Shown in pieces: positions 1-11,473 of a stretch of DNA of 64,000 nucleotides (position 1 is its first letter; the number at the start of each line of letters is the position of its first letter). Source of the stretch: Artemisia argyi (Eukaryota > Streptophyta > Magnoliopsida > Asterales > Asteraceae); NCBI GenBank assembly GCA_030686995.1, contig JARVZY010002399.1:248001-312000 (forward strand). Direction: 5' to 3'. The position numbers and the translations under genes are program-made. Under the pieces are notes generated by a model. That model was not told where the DNA came from. It searched no databases and saw nothing but the letters and a program-made list of their open reading frames with translations.

Positions 1-22
1 AAACGGGATGGTAGTCCGTATG

Positions 23-83
<61 letters not shown>

Positions 84-1931
84 ATACACTCTTACCCTAC
101 CATCCAAAATAATACATCATAGGGGATGAGAATTCCCCTTACACTTGAATCTTTACATACTTTACAATTAACTAATCTAATGACTCGAATTAAGAAAATT
201 AAAACACTTGGAGCACTTTTAAGATTAACGCACGTATGGGGTTAATAAGTGATGTTCTTCCCCATTACTCCATAAAATAAGTACTTACCCACGAGTCCCA
301 ATCGTCCCAAAACAATATGTACAAGGATATGACTCGACTTAGCAAGCATGTAATCAATTAGAAAGTTAACTTAGGGTTTAACAAATAACAATAATGCACT
401 AAAAATGAGCGCATACACGGAAGACTAAGGCGATTTGGTTGTACATTTAAGTGGGGTGTAACAAATTCTTCCTTTAAGTAAAATGCTTAAAGTTAGAAAC
501 GAAAAGATAGGCTCGGAGGGGTGTACTAGGGGTATCGTGTACTAAAAATGAGTACACCGCTAAGGGTGTGGGAAAAATTAGTTGACTTAACTAGCCAAGT
601 AATATGACTTAAATGGTCAAGTAATCATGATACGGGTTTAACACAAGGGTGATCCTAATGCCTCTTATCATGTAGTAAATCCTACCACACGAATGTAGTC
701 TCACTAGCGGTCTCGGGATGCATCACTAACGCAAGTTCTAGAATCTAAATGCTACCGGTACACTCATAAGCACTAATAATGAATGCTTTTCCTATCAAAT
801 CTAAAGGCGAACCTCACATTTTTGGGTGGAAAATTTTTCTGAATATACGGTTATGTGCTAGTCATACAACCTCCTATCCATGAGACGCTTGCTATGGCTA
901 AAGTTTCACTCCTAAATGTTGTAAAAAATTTTAAATTTGGCGCTAAAATTACACTAACAAGTATTTCTCGTAGTTTTATTACTCATCTACTATCAAACAA
1001 AACAAACTCAAGTGAAAGTGCATATGTAAGGTATCATCTTTTTACCCTCCCCTTACACTTAAGATGAACATTGTCCCCAATGTTCAAGTAAAGAATGTAA
1101 AAGTTAAAAAGTAAAGAGAATGAAATCAAATACTCCCCTGATTCGCTCGATATGGATTTTAGTTGGCCAGGTTAAATCTTCTTCCAACAAAAAGAACAAT
1201 CAAAGCTTCCCTTCCAGAATATAAATCATTTTCTTGTCACAAATAACCTGTAAATCCTGACAAAAGTAGACAAGGCAACCTCGCGTAAAATCGGCAGCAT
1301 CCTATATAAGTTACTAAATCCTAGAAAACAAAGTAAGATATAATGCTTGTGGAATGAAGTTTGCAGATTTCCTGGAGATTATAAAACTTAATAATTCACA
1401 AAAACTATAAGACTCCGTTAGAAAAACAAAACCGGTAAAATTTCCAGATTATAACTCCTGACGTCGTCAAGAGCAAACCCTGACGCCGTCAGAATGGACC
1501 TGCAGAAATTCTTATGTTAAGTTTCCGGAAAATTTCTGGAAAAACTTTGTCCTACTTCCTGGAAAATCCTGCAAAACTTCATTATGACTCAATACAAGCA
1601 TTTGACTCTAACAAATACGAATATACATGTTCATTAAATATTGTGGAGAATCATGATCGGTTTGTTTCTTAAAAATATATTTGGGGTTTCCCCTTACACT
1701 TATCTTTTGCAAAAATACCTCTAGGTTGAAGTTAAGACTAGGCTAAACAACATAATAAAGTATTTCCACTTTTTAGTAGAGAAACATGATCAACCAACAA
1801 TAAAAATAAAACATGCATACGGAAGCAAATAACAATCAAACAAATAAAAATCACACAAAACATGGGTTGCCTCCCAAGAAGCGCTTTTCTTTATTTACGA
1901 GTCTTGTAGCTAGACTCAAAGTCGTGGGTTA
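1..1931 (-). other. TR-GAG element copy 1, 3' noncoding region (cut by window edge)
   Basis: This is the noncoding stretch downstream of gag on the minus strand of a gag-only LTR element. It is almost base-for-base identical to 6279-8204 and clearly related to 35390-37342, so it is a defined part of the element. It opens with a poly-T run (about 33-81; poly-A in the sense of the element). At about 1462-1493 it holds two boxes of the TGACGCCGTCA type, the first mutated to TGACGTCGTCA, which also occur as an array in the LTR promoter. Short frames here lack ATG starts and I do not regard them as genes. The element's 3' LTR should lie to the left of base 1. Confidence 0.8.
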
Positions 1932-4169
1932 CTACGTGATCTCATCATTGGTTCCACTCTCTAGGTCGTCTTCTAAACCAGTTTTGTATTCCGGACCTAG
2001 TTGCAAGCATTCTTTGTAGAAACCAAGCATCCTATTTCTAACATACTCTACTCCTCTACGTCTATCCTCATCATTCCTATAATAAGCCGCTTGCTTACAT
2101 TCCTTTTCGAAATTAGAGAGAAGGCGGTATTGCTCAATTTTGTAGGGCATTTGATAAGCAACCTCATCATTGTCTTTCTTGAACCTAACTATCCCTAACG
2201 TCGGATCATAACTCATCCTAGTGGCCTCAACAAATGGTTTCCCAAATATTATTTGACTTAGGCAAGCATCTATCACCGGACGCGTGTCTTCTACTATCAT
2301 AAAATCAATCTCATAGGTGAGATTCCCTATAATCACATGTACTCCCTTAACTCTTCCTGCAAAATTACTTATCCAACTTTTACCGGGCATCATCCTAAAA
2401 TTGAGTTGCTTCTTCATCACCCAATTGTAATAAGTCCTAGACATGATGTTCACGGGGGATCTAGGGTCTATGTAAGCTTTCCATATATGCATGTGCCCGA
2501 TATTGCATGGGATGTTAATATTAGAGGGGTCTCCCATTTTGATCAGGGGATCACCAAAGATATATGTTGTCTCGGGACTATCGAATAAATCCTTATGGTA
2601 TTCCCGTTCTTCCTTGGTTGGCAACTTATCAAAATATTCCTCTATAGGTTCTACCTCCTCTAATTCCTTATCCTTATTAACCTCAACTTCCCTACTCTCA
2701 TCCTCACTATTGGCTTCTACTCTAACTTCATCTTTGTCACTCTCCTCTATCTCCCTATCTATCGGCTTAATGGTGACAACATTGACAAAGTGGACATGTT
2801 TGGATGATGAGGGGTCCTTAACTTGGATTCCACTATTGGTGTCCCTAGTGTCCTTCCTAGGTGTGGCTAATGTTTGGTTGTTGAGGGCTTTCAACAAGTT
2901 GTCGATCTTGTTGGTCATCTCCGTTTGTTGTTGGTTGAATTTGGTTTCAAACCTAGCTATGCGAGCTTCTTGAGATGCCATAAATTTCGACATCAATCCT
3001 TCAAGATTGTTGGTACTACCATAGTTGTTAGAAGGATTGTTGTTGAAGGTACGGTTGGATGGTGGACCGTTTGATTGGTAACGATTAGGTGGGTTGGATG
3101 AATTGGGTTGATTTTGTTTCCACCTAAGGTTTAGGTGATTTTTCCATGAGGGGTTATATGAATCACCGTATGTGTTTGGCTCGGGCTTGAAAGTGTACCA
3201 CTTATCTCCCGCTTCGTCGGTACGCGTGGATGCGTAGTCCGCAAAAGCTGTTCCGGGGAGTTCCACACAATCACGAGTGTCATGGGGACCACTACATAAT
3301 TCGCATGAAGAAGTGATTTTGTTCACTTGGCTTGAATGCTTCGGAGCTTCGTAAGATTTCATGAGAAACTTGACTTGGTCCTCAAGTTCCATGATCCTAC
3401 GGTCGGGAGTGCTTGAATTATTCGAAGGCAAAGATATTGCCTTGACCGTTTTGTTCAAATCACGGGGATCATTCCAACTTTCGTTGTCATAGAGAGCAAG
3501 ATCTTCTATGAGTTCCCATGATTGTTCCGCACTAAGATCACGTAGCTTACCACCGGCCGATTGGTCAATGGTTCGCCTCGTGGAGATGTCGATATGGTCA
3601 TAGAAGATTTGGACTTGGAGCCAAAGATCTATGCCATGATGAGGGACTTTTTGGAGTAAGTCCTTGAAACGAGTCCATGCTTCATAAAGAGATTCATTTT
3701 GACGTTGTTGAAACATCAAGATGTCATTCCTAAGTTTAGTAGTTCTCCCCGGTGGGAAAAATTGAGCAAGGAAACAAGTGGTGAGATCATCCCATGTGGT
3801 GATGGATCCCGCGGGTAAACGCTCAAGCCATTGACTAGCTTGATCCCGTAGAGAGAATTGGAATAGGCGTAAACGGGTAGTCTCTCTAGTTTCAACACCT
3901 AGGTCTATGGAATCTACGATTTTGAGGAAGTCCTTAAGGTGTTGGTTTGGATCTTCGGAACGAAGTCCATGGAATGCACATCCGCTTTGCACCAACCGGA
4001 TGGTGTCGGATCGCAAGGGGGTCACATTGGCTCCGGTGAGCTCAATGGTATTTCGGTAGCCTTGGTGGCTGGGTCGGGAATACTCTCCTAAGGTTCGGGG
4101 CCTAAGGGGTTCTAATGGTGGGTTTTGTTGTGGTGGGATGATGGGTTCAAAGATGTTACCACCTTCCAT
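1932..4169 (-). CDS. TR-GAG retrotransposon Gag with degenerate protease-like C-terminus, intact
   Basis: A 745-residue uninterrupted protein starting at an ATG about 150 bases inside the primer site. Residues about 50-235 are a retrotransposon Gag domain (key stretch DQASQWLERLP). Residues 289-301 form a C-X2-C-X3-H-X4-C zinc knuckle (CELCSGPHDTRDC), the same spacing as in the Athila-type Gag at 15901-20702. A coiled-coil-like stretch lies near 390-430 and an acidic linker near 475-520. Residues about 545-665 resemble the retropepsin-like module of plant elements, but the expected D-T/L/S-G-A/S site reads YIDPRSPVNIM (566-576), so catalysis is doubtful. No RT, RNase H or integrase follows, so the element is non-autonomous; its Gag could form particles while enzymes come from an Athila-like partner (inference). 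Confidence 0.9.
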   Translation of the reverse strand: MEGGNIFEPIIPPQQNPPLEPLRPRTLGEYSRPSHQGYRNTIELTGANVTPLRSDTIRLVQSGCAFHGLRSEDPNQHLKDFLKIVDSIDLGVETRETTRLRLFQFSLRDQASQWLERLPAGSITTWDDLTTCFLAQFFPPGRTTKLRNDILMFQQRQNESLYEAWTRFKDLLQKVPHHGIDLWLQVQIFYDHIDISTRRTIDQSAGGKLRDLSAEQSWELIEDLALYDNESWNDPRDLNKTVKAISLPSNNSSTPDRRIMELEDQVKFLMKSYEAPKHSSQVNKITSSCELCSGPHDTRDCVELPGTAFADYASTRTDEAGDKWYTFKPEPNTYGDSYNPSWKNHLNLRWKQNQPNSSNPPNRYQSNGPPSNRTFNNNPSNNYGSTNNLEGLMSKFMASQEARIARFETKFNQQQTEMTNKIDNLLKALNNQTLATPRKDTRDTNSGIQVKDPSSSKHVHFVNVVTIKPIDREIEESDKDEVRVEANSEDESREVEVNKDKELEEVEPIEEYFDKLPTKEEREYHKDLFDSPETTYIFGDPLIKMGDPSNINIPCNIGHMHIWKAYIDPRSPVNIMSRTYYNWVMKKQLNFRMMPGKSWISNFAGRVKGVHVIIGNLTYEIDFMIVEDTRPVIDACLSQIIFGKPFVEATRMSYDPTLGIVRFKKDNDEVAYQMPYKIEQYRLLSNFEKECKQAAYYRNDEDRRRGVEYVRNRMLGFYKECLQLGPEYKTGLEDDLESGTNDEIT

Positions 4170-4316
4170 GATGTCGGATGGTAAAGAGTTACGAACAAAG
4201 GCACGAAGAAATAAGATAGACTAAAGAAGACCTAAAAATAAAAATAAAAATCTTACTAGAAAGGAATCTAGCAAGTAGACCTAATAAAAAGAAATCCTAA
4301 CCTAGACAATAACTAT

Positions 4317-4335
4317 TCCCCGGGCTGCGGTGCCA
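4317..4335 (-). other. Primer binding site, tRNA-Asp type (degenerate)
   Basis: Read on the plus strand this matches the 3' end of plant tRNA-Asp (TCCCCGGCAACGGCGCCA, from memory) with several mismatches and one extra G. It lies 6 bases from the LTR edge and upstream of gag, the position expected for a minus-strand primer site. The corresponding site beside LTR D (40021-40038) is closer to tRNA-Asp. Confidence 0.75.
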
Positions 4336-4419
4336 AAAACTTGATGCGTGGGAATCGCACCTTGCTTTACCTCTCGAGGGATCTCGAGAAGCTTACAACC
4401 CCCACCAGGCAGTGTACCT

Positions 4420-4456
4420 GATCGTTGTAGTATAGTATAGTGACAAGTACCGGGGG
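4420..4456 (+). other. tRNA-Asp 5'-part-like segment inside LTR (antisense in element RNA)
   Basis: The plus strand contains TCGTTGTAGTATAGT (4422-4436), a 15-base exact match to the 5' end of plant tRNA-Asp(GTC) as I remember it. It then continues like the D arm (GTG.AAGTA) after a TATAG duplication. The same segment occurs in LTR B (14583-14597 core), LTR C (33535-33549), LTR D (40125-40139) and, slightly changed, on the minus strand of the solo LTR at 63049-63082. It is not a tRNA gene, because no anticodon or T arm follows. In element RNA it is complementary to the tRNA, roughly 80-100 bases upstream of the primer site. Confidence 0.65.
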
Positions 4457-5300
4457 ATTGATCGTTCAGCTTAGGAATAGTGTCGCTAGGATTGGAAAAC
4501 CTAATTAATAGTTCTAGAGGTGAGAGATGATTATTTTTGTATTTTTATATTTTTATGAAAGCAAGTAAAATCTCGGGTTTTGGAAGAGTGGGCGGAATTA
4601 GTTGCTATTCAACTAACCCAAAGCTAAGATGCAATCAAAATAAAATAATAAAAATGAAATTAAACTAATTAAACTAAGGTTGTGAGCAGTAATTGGAGAA
4701 AGTGTGTTTACTTAGACTTCATTACTCCCTAGATATCTTTTACATGTTAATTACTTGTTACACTTGTATGAATGACGGGTTGTATTCCTTAATACCATTC
4801 GTGGGGTGGCATACATAACTCCCCAACTCTATGAGCTCTTATCTCCTCCTACACCATGACCCAGCACAACTATAGGGATTGTAAACAGTGGCTCATGCAT
4901 TAAATACAACCAATAAAGACCTAGTACGCCTCGGTTCATGTTTCTTAAGACGTTCAAGCATGTTACCATTTGGAGATCTGCCAGTTTTCTTAAGCCTAAC
5001 ATATAAATCATTCATTCAAAACAAGAATAGACAAGTAATCAACACGTAATCAACATCTAGGTTTCATTAGATCTAAGCAAACACAAGAGAGATCTAGCCT
5101 AGCATAGTAGAATTGAGACAAGAACAAGAGATAAACAACCAACACATAGACATATTGATTGAATTGAAAGTACACTTATCTCAATTACAATGCAAGGTCT
5201 CAAGGGTTTGGAACCCTTGAAAAACCTGTGAAAGAGGCACCAAAATCGTCTTTAGGGTTTCACCAAAACTTCTCTCTCTTTAATGAAAAAACTAGAAAAC

Positions 5301-5542
5301 TATATATAGGAAAAACAGTCTGACGGCGTCAAGAGTTAATTCTGACGCCGTCACCTCGCCGCCATAAACTTCCTCGGACGGCCTTGATCCACTTATGACG
5401 GCCTATGTGACGCCGTCACCACCCACGGTAAATTATTCTTGGCCACTTTGACGCCGTCACCTCTCCATCTGACGCCGTCACCAGCTACGGTAAATTATTC
5501 TCCATGTCTGACGCCGTCAAGAGGCAAGTCTTGACGCCGTCA
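5301..5542 (-). promoter_or_regulatory. TR-GAG LTR A promoter: TATA box and TGACGCCGTCA array
   Basis: A minus-strand TATA box (CTATATATA, 5301-5309) precedes a leader about 1 kb long within the LTR. Upstream of it in the sense of transcription, between 5321 and 5542, lie seven near-palindromic 11-mers: one TGACGGCGTCA (5321) and six TGACGCCGTCA (5343, 5408, 5449, 5470, 5509, 5532). TGACG is the core recognised by plant TGA-type bZIP factors (family knowledge), so the array is a plausible enhancer. The equivalent boxes in LTR B are at 15475-15697. Confidence 0.6.
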
Positions 5543-5747
5543 CCTTGTATCCTCAGCTTAGATTTTTGGTACTTTGCCGTTTTCTTCACTTTATGCTCCA
5601 AAAACGTCCAAAATAGCCTCTTTTCCAGAATTCACTCTCCAAACACCTAAAATCACAAAAGGAACGATTTAGGGCAATATTTGATCAAATAAAGTCGGAT
5701 TCGGGCTTAAATGACCCCCTAAAAACGGATCATTTTTCGCCTCATCA

Positions 5748-6298
5748 TATACCCTTACACTTGAGATTTGCTTGTCCTCAAGCAAATGAGCTTTTATTCT
5801 ACTCAAAAGACAAGTTAGGGGTCATTTAACACTAATATAAAAGTAATTACAACAAATAATCGTTCCACTAAAGACCAATAGACAAGCACGGAGGTCATAC
5901 ACAAGCACCTCACAAATAGTGTTTAGATACTCACATCTCTCGGGTGTAATAAAGTAATATAACATTATGGAAATGGAAGATATCTCTCACTACCTGTCAT
6001 AGCAAAATAGATTACCATAGGCTTGGGAAAGGATCAAACCTCCACCACATGGCGTAAGCACCTAGGATAAACTATCAAAGAGGTCTTTTAAAGGGTTATA
6101 ACGTTAGGTGTAGGGATATGAATTACACGGTTTTGTTGGATAAAGGAAGTTTTACTGGTGGCGAGTTAACAATCTTAGTTAATTACATGTACAAGATGGC
6201 GTTGCTAAGCCAAGACTAGACTCGACTTAAGCTAATAAATGAAAAATAACAAAAACATAAAATAAACATAGAATAAAAACGGGATGGTAGTCCGTATG

Positions 6299-6356
<58 letters not shown>

Positions 6357-8204
6357 ATACACTCTTACCCTACCATCCAAAATAATACATCATAGGGGAT
6401 GAGAATTCCCCTTACACTTGAATCTTTACATACTTTACAATTAACTAATCTAATGACTCGAATTAAGAAAATTAAAACACTTGGAGCACTTTTAAGATTA
6501 ACGCACGTATGGGGTTAATAAGTGATGTTCTTCCCCATTACTCCATAAAATAAGTACTTACCCACGAGTCCCAATCGTCCCAAAACAATATGTACAAGGA
6601 TATGACTCGACTTAGCAAGCATGTAATCAATTAGAAAGTTAACTTAGGGTTTAACAAATAACAATAATGCACTAAAAATGAGCGCATACACGGAAGACTA
6701 AGGCGATTTGGTTGTACATTTAAGTGGGGTGTAACAAATTCTTCCTTTAAGTAAAATGCTTAAAGTTAGAAACGAAAAGATAGGCTCGGAGGGGTGTACT
6801 AGGGGTATCGTGTACTAAAAATGAGTACACCGCTAAGGGTGTGGGAAAAATTAGTTGACTTAACTAGCCAAGTAATATGACTTAAATGGTCAAGTAATCA
6901 TGATACGGGTTTAACACAAGGGTGATCCTAATGCCTCTTATCATGTAGTAAATCCTACCACACGAATGTAGTCTCACTAGCGGTCTCGGGATGCATCACT
7001 AACGCAAGTTCTAGAATCTAAATGCTACCGGTACACTCATAAGCACTAATAATGAATGCTTTTCCTATCAAATCTAAAGGCGAACCTCACATTTTTTGGT
7101 GGAAAATTTTTCTGAATATACGGTTATGTGCTAGTCATACAACCTCCTATCCATGAGACGCTTGCTATGGCTAAAGTTTCACTCCTAAATGTTGTAAAAA
7201 ATTTTAAATTTGGCGCTAAAATTACACTAACAAGTATTTCTCGTAGTTTTATTACTCATCTACTATCAAACAAAACAAACTCAAGTGAAAGTGCATATGT
7301 AAGGTATCATCTTTTTACCCTCCCCTTACACTTAAGATGAACATTGTCCCCAATGTTCAAGTAAAGAATGTAAAAGTTAAAAAGTAAAGAGAATGAAATC
7401 AAATACTCCCCTGATTCGCTCGGTATGGATTTTGGTTGGCCAGGTTAAATCTTCTTCCAAGAAAACGAACAATCAAAGCTTCCCTTCCAGAATATAAATC
7501 ATTTTCTTGTCACAAATAACCTGTAAATCCTGACAAAAGTAGACAAGGCAACCTCGCGTAAAATCGGCAGCATCCTATATAAGTTACTAAATCCTAGAAA
7601 ACAAAGTAAGATATAATGCTTGTGGAATAAAGTTTGCAGATTTTCTGGAGATTATAAAACTTAATAATTCACAAAAACTATAAGACTCCGTTAGAAAAAC
7701 AAAACCGGTAAAATTTCCAGATTTTAACTCCTGACGCCGTCAAGAGCAAACCCTGACGCCGTCAGAATGGACCTGCAGAAATTCTTATGTTAAGTTTCCG
7801 GAAAATTTCTGGAAAAACTTTGTCCTACTTCCTGGAAAATCCTGCAAAACTTCATTATGACTCAATACAAGCATTTGACTCTAACAAATACGAATATACA
7901 TGTTCATTAAATATTGTGGAGAATCATGATCGGTTTGTTTCTTAAAAATATATTTGGGGTTTCCCCTTACACTTATCTTTTGCAAAAATACCTCTAGGTT
8001 GAAGTTAAGACTAGGCTAAACAATATAATAAAGTATTTCCACTTTTTAGTAGAGAAACATGATCAACCAACAATAAAAATAAAACATGCATACGGAAGCA
8101 AATAACAATCAAACAAATAAAAATCACACAAAACATGGGTTGCCTCCCAAGAAGCGCTTTTCTTTATTTACGAGTCTTGTAGCTAGACTCAAAGTCGTGG
8201 GTTA
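5748..8204 (-). other. TR-GAG copy 2, 3' noncoding region with polypurine tract side and hairpin
   Basis: This begins directly at the LTR A edge. Read on the minus strand, CAAGTGTAAGGGTATA precedes the LTR and is the polypurine-tract candidate. A perfect 9-bp inverted repeat with a 4-base loop (ATTTGCTTG, TCCT, CAAGCAAAT; 5766-5787) lies next to it and is conserved at 34878-34899. The poly-T run is at 6309-6354. From 6279 on the sequence repeats 1-1931 almost exactly. I see no gene here. Confidence 0.75.
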
Positions 8205-11200
8205 CTACGTGATCTCATCATTGGTTCCACTCTCTAGGTCGTCTTCTAAACCAGTTTTGTATTCCGGACCTAGTTGCAAGCATTCTTTGTAGAAACCAAG
8301 CATCCTATTTCTAACATACTCTACTCCTCTACGTCTATCCTCATCATTCCTATAATAAGCCGCTTGCTTACATTCCTTTTCGAAATTAGAGAGAAGGCGG
8401 TATTGCTCAATTTTGTAGGGCATTTGATAAGCAACCTCATCATTGTCTTTCTTGAACCTAACTATCCCTAACGTCGGATCATAACTCATCCTAGTGGCCT
8501 CAACAAATGGTTTCCCAAATATTATTTGACTTAGGCAAGCATCTATCACCGGACGCGTGTCTTCTACTATCATAAAATCAATCTCATAGGTGAGATTCCC
8601 TATAATCACATGTACTCCCTTAACTCTTCCTGCAAAATTACTTATCCAACTTTTACCGGGCATCATCCTAAAATTGAGTTGCTTCTTCATCACCCAATTG
8701 TAATATGTAACAACCCGCATTTTCGGGACATTTCTCCTATTCACTATTCATCGGTTACTATTCATCATTTACTATTCACCGGTCACTATTCATCATTTTA
8801 CTATTCATCATTTTCGAAGTCAGTTTGTGATTCCGAGAAGCGTTCAGAAATTTTACTATTCATGTGACACTATTCATTCCCGAAGGGAAATCACTATTCA
8901 TGATCAACGTTCGTCTTTTCGTAAACTAAGTTTACGAGTCTTCAAATTCGCGTAACCAGTTAGGTTTAGCTGTGAATTCATGCATCATTCATTAATGGCA
9001 CTTCATATAGACTGGAATAGTCTACACATTATCATCATCACTTGAGAACCTACACGGATATGCATTATTTCTATATACGTATGCTTAATTTGTAATTAAC
9101 GATACCACTCAGTTTTACTACTAACATATACCCAATACTCTCCCGACTATGATCCTAACATATTTACATGCTCATAATAATAATATAAAAATTATATTAT
9201 TAATTTACCCGGTGTTTTAAAATCAATGGCTATACTTTACGGTCGGAGCTTATTACTCTGTCGGTTTACGTTATTTCAATTCAATAATTATTCCAACACC
9301 CGATTCTCATCAGGAATAATATTTTACAACTTTTACAACTTCGTCGTATTTTATTTCACCTTGTTAACATTTATTTTTAGTTAACTCGGTACCCGATAAC
9401 ACCCAATGTGCAAAATATCTAACTAATAATAACAAAAGGGGAGACATGAACATTTATGAGCTCACAAAACCTTTTCCATGTTTTGCTCCTTATTTCACTC
9501 CTTTTGCCCCCCCTTGGACCAAGACCACTTTTAGACCAAGACTTTTGACCACCAATTTTTCACTAGCTATATATATACACATATATACTTTCATTATCTC
9601 ATTTTTCATCTTCATCTAACACACCAACACTAGCAAATTTTCTCTCTTCCTCCTCTATGGGTAATATCGGCCAAGAAAAGAAACAAAGAAGAATCCATAA
9701 AATTTTCAAGATCAAGTGTTGAATCAAGTCCTAATCAAGATCTAGTTGGGGTTTTGTGGTAAAAACCCAAGATTATTAATCAATTTCTCATCAAATCACC
9801 TCAAAATCTTCAAGTAAGCTTCAAAAACCACTTTTGATCTTTTCATACTTTCATTACTTTATATTTTTATGTATTTTCAAGAAATATTGGTAAAACATGC
9901 AAGTATGTAAGATCCATACCACTTGTTACTCATTTTGTTTTTATAAACACTAGATCTATAATTTTTACTAGTAATCTCATTAGATCCACCAAGATTGGTG
10001 ATGTTTAGGAACCCATGACACCCTAAGAAGGTGTATGGTAGGATTTGGTATTTGTGAAGTTGATTTGAGATGGTTTGGTTAAGCCTTGAACAAGTTACAA
10101 ACTAGGAAAGTTGATTTTCACAACTATATAAAAGCTACTGTCCCTTTTTGTTAAACGTGGGAAACTCAGGGTCTAGGGGGTAACTTTGAACCAAAGATTT
10201 AGAAAATACATTCCGAGACAAAACTATGGCCGAAAACGGGGATAAAATCCGAGTTACGACGAAAAAGTTATGCTATTTTCAAGATTTACGACGAAAACTA
10301 TTTTTTTCTGAAATATTGAATCTGTCCTAATTTTTCTAGCTAGGAAAACTGAGATTTAATGATATCTTGACTAGCCGAGACCTTGAGAAACCTAAAGTAT
10401 ACTTGATTACCTTCGCGGGGATATAAAGAACATAGAAAACGGGCTTATAACGAAAAAGATACAAGTGTTTGAAATCCGACGATATATATATATATTTCCA
10501 TCAGCTTTTTGTACACTAATAGAGTTTTGACGTAAACTGTCTTTGCGAGACACCACTTTCACGGCTGTTTTTCTTTATGATCGGATCAGTTTGAGTCCGA
10601 GCCGTAGTTTTATGAAATCAAGATCTCCCAGCAAGCTTTTCAAATCAATTGGCCGTTTGATCATTGGACTCGTAACGAATAAACTACGACCTCATCTATA
10701 TACCCGATAAACTATATATATTTTGACAGCTTTTGCTATAATGAAATTTTCTAAGTGTTGAACATAATATTTTCAAATAGCAACAATAAGAGTCGATTTT
10801 CTCATCGATCGAGACCTGTATCGCCAAAAGTTAAATGACGCGACTTCTTGATATTGTTACAAGGTTTTCAAAAACGCCGAGCTTGACCATTAACACTTAA
10901 CGTACAATATTTCGCGACTAGTTTTGCGAGGCCATTTTGGTCATATTTTCAAGTAATGAAAACGTTATTTTTGCGGCGAAAACCTTATATTTACCGTTAA
11001 AACACCAAACGAGGATCGTGGAGTACCTTTTCAACACAACTACATGAAAAGTGGTTATTAACTTAACGAGACGTCAAAAATGTAATTTTGACGATAAACA
11101 CTATTTTCAAAACTAACGAGTGGTATCGATAGCATACGTACTTGCATGTGTAGCATCATTTCATTTCTTACATGAGAAACTATCATTCATATTAGGTTGC

Positions 11201-11473
11201 GATTAGAGATCGTGCCTCATTTCAGTGTCTCCACTTTTGTCATCATAGCTATCGCACCAGGTGAGTTCATACCCTCTACATTTACCTGTTTTTATAACTG
11301 TTTTGGGGGAGAATACATGCTCGTTTTTGACTAAACTTAATGCTTGAATGCGCAATTGTTTACTTAAACACTACTGTTTCTTTGAAGGCTTGATTGATTA
11401 TTTAAATGCACCTATGGGTATATCAGTTGCATACTTGATTATTTTTCTCGCATACACAAGCGTTTGATAAATA

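Larger units (their letters stand above)
4342..5747 (-). mobile_element. TR-GAG LTR A (1406 bp), shared between two tandem copies
   Basis: The LTR runs from TGATGCG to CCTCATCA, with TGATG...CATCA inverted ends. On its low-coordinate side lie the tRNA-Asp primer site and gag, so it is the 5' LTR of copy 1. On its high-coordinate side lies the polypurine-tract side of copy 2, so it is also the 3' LTR of copy 2. It is nearly identical to LTR B: I noticed about six substitutions and one 8-bp length difference. It contains a minus-strand TATA box, a TGACG-box array and a tRNA-Asp-like segment, listed separately. Confidence 0.88.

Noticed and set aside
33..81. Poly-T runs as evidence of LINE or SINE tails
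   Set aside because: They recur at a fixed place inside the TR-GAG internal region and have no target duplications of their own.
855..1067. Plus-strand 70-codon frame repeated at 7128-7340 and 36249-36473
   Set aside because: It has no ATG at its apparent start and lies antisense in the TR-GAG noncoding region; conservation is explained by the repeat copies themselves.
4420..4456. tRNA-Asp gene
   Set aside because: Only the 5' part is present; there is no anticodon arm or T arm after it. It is kept as a tRNA-like segment instead.
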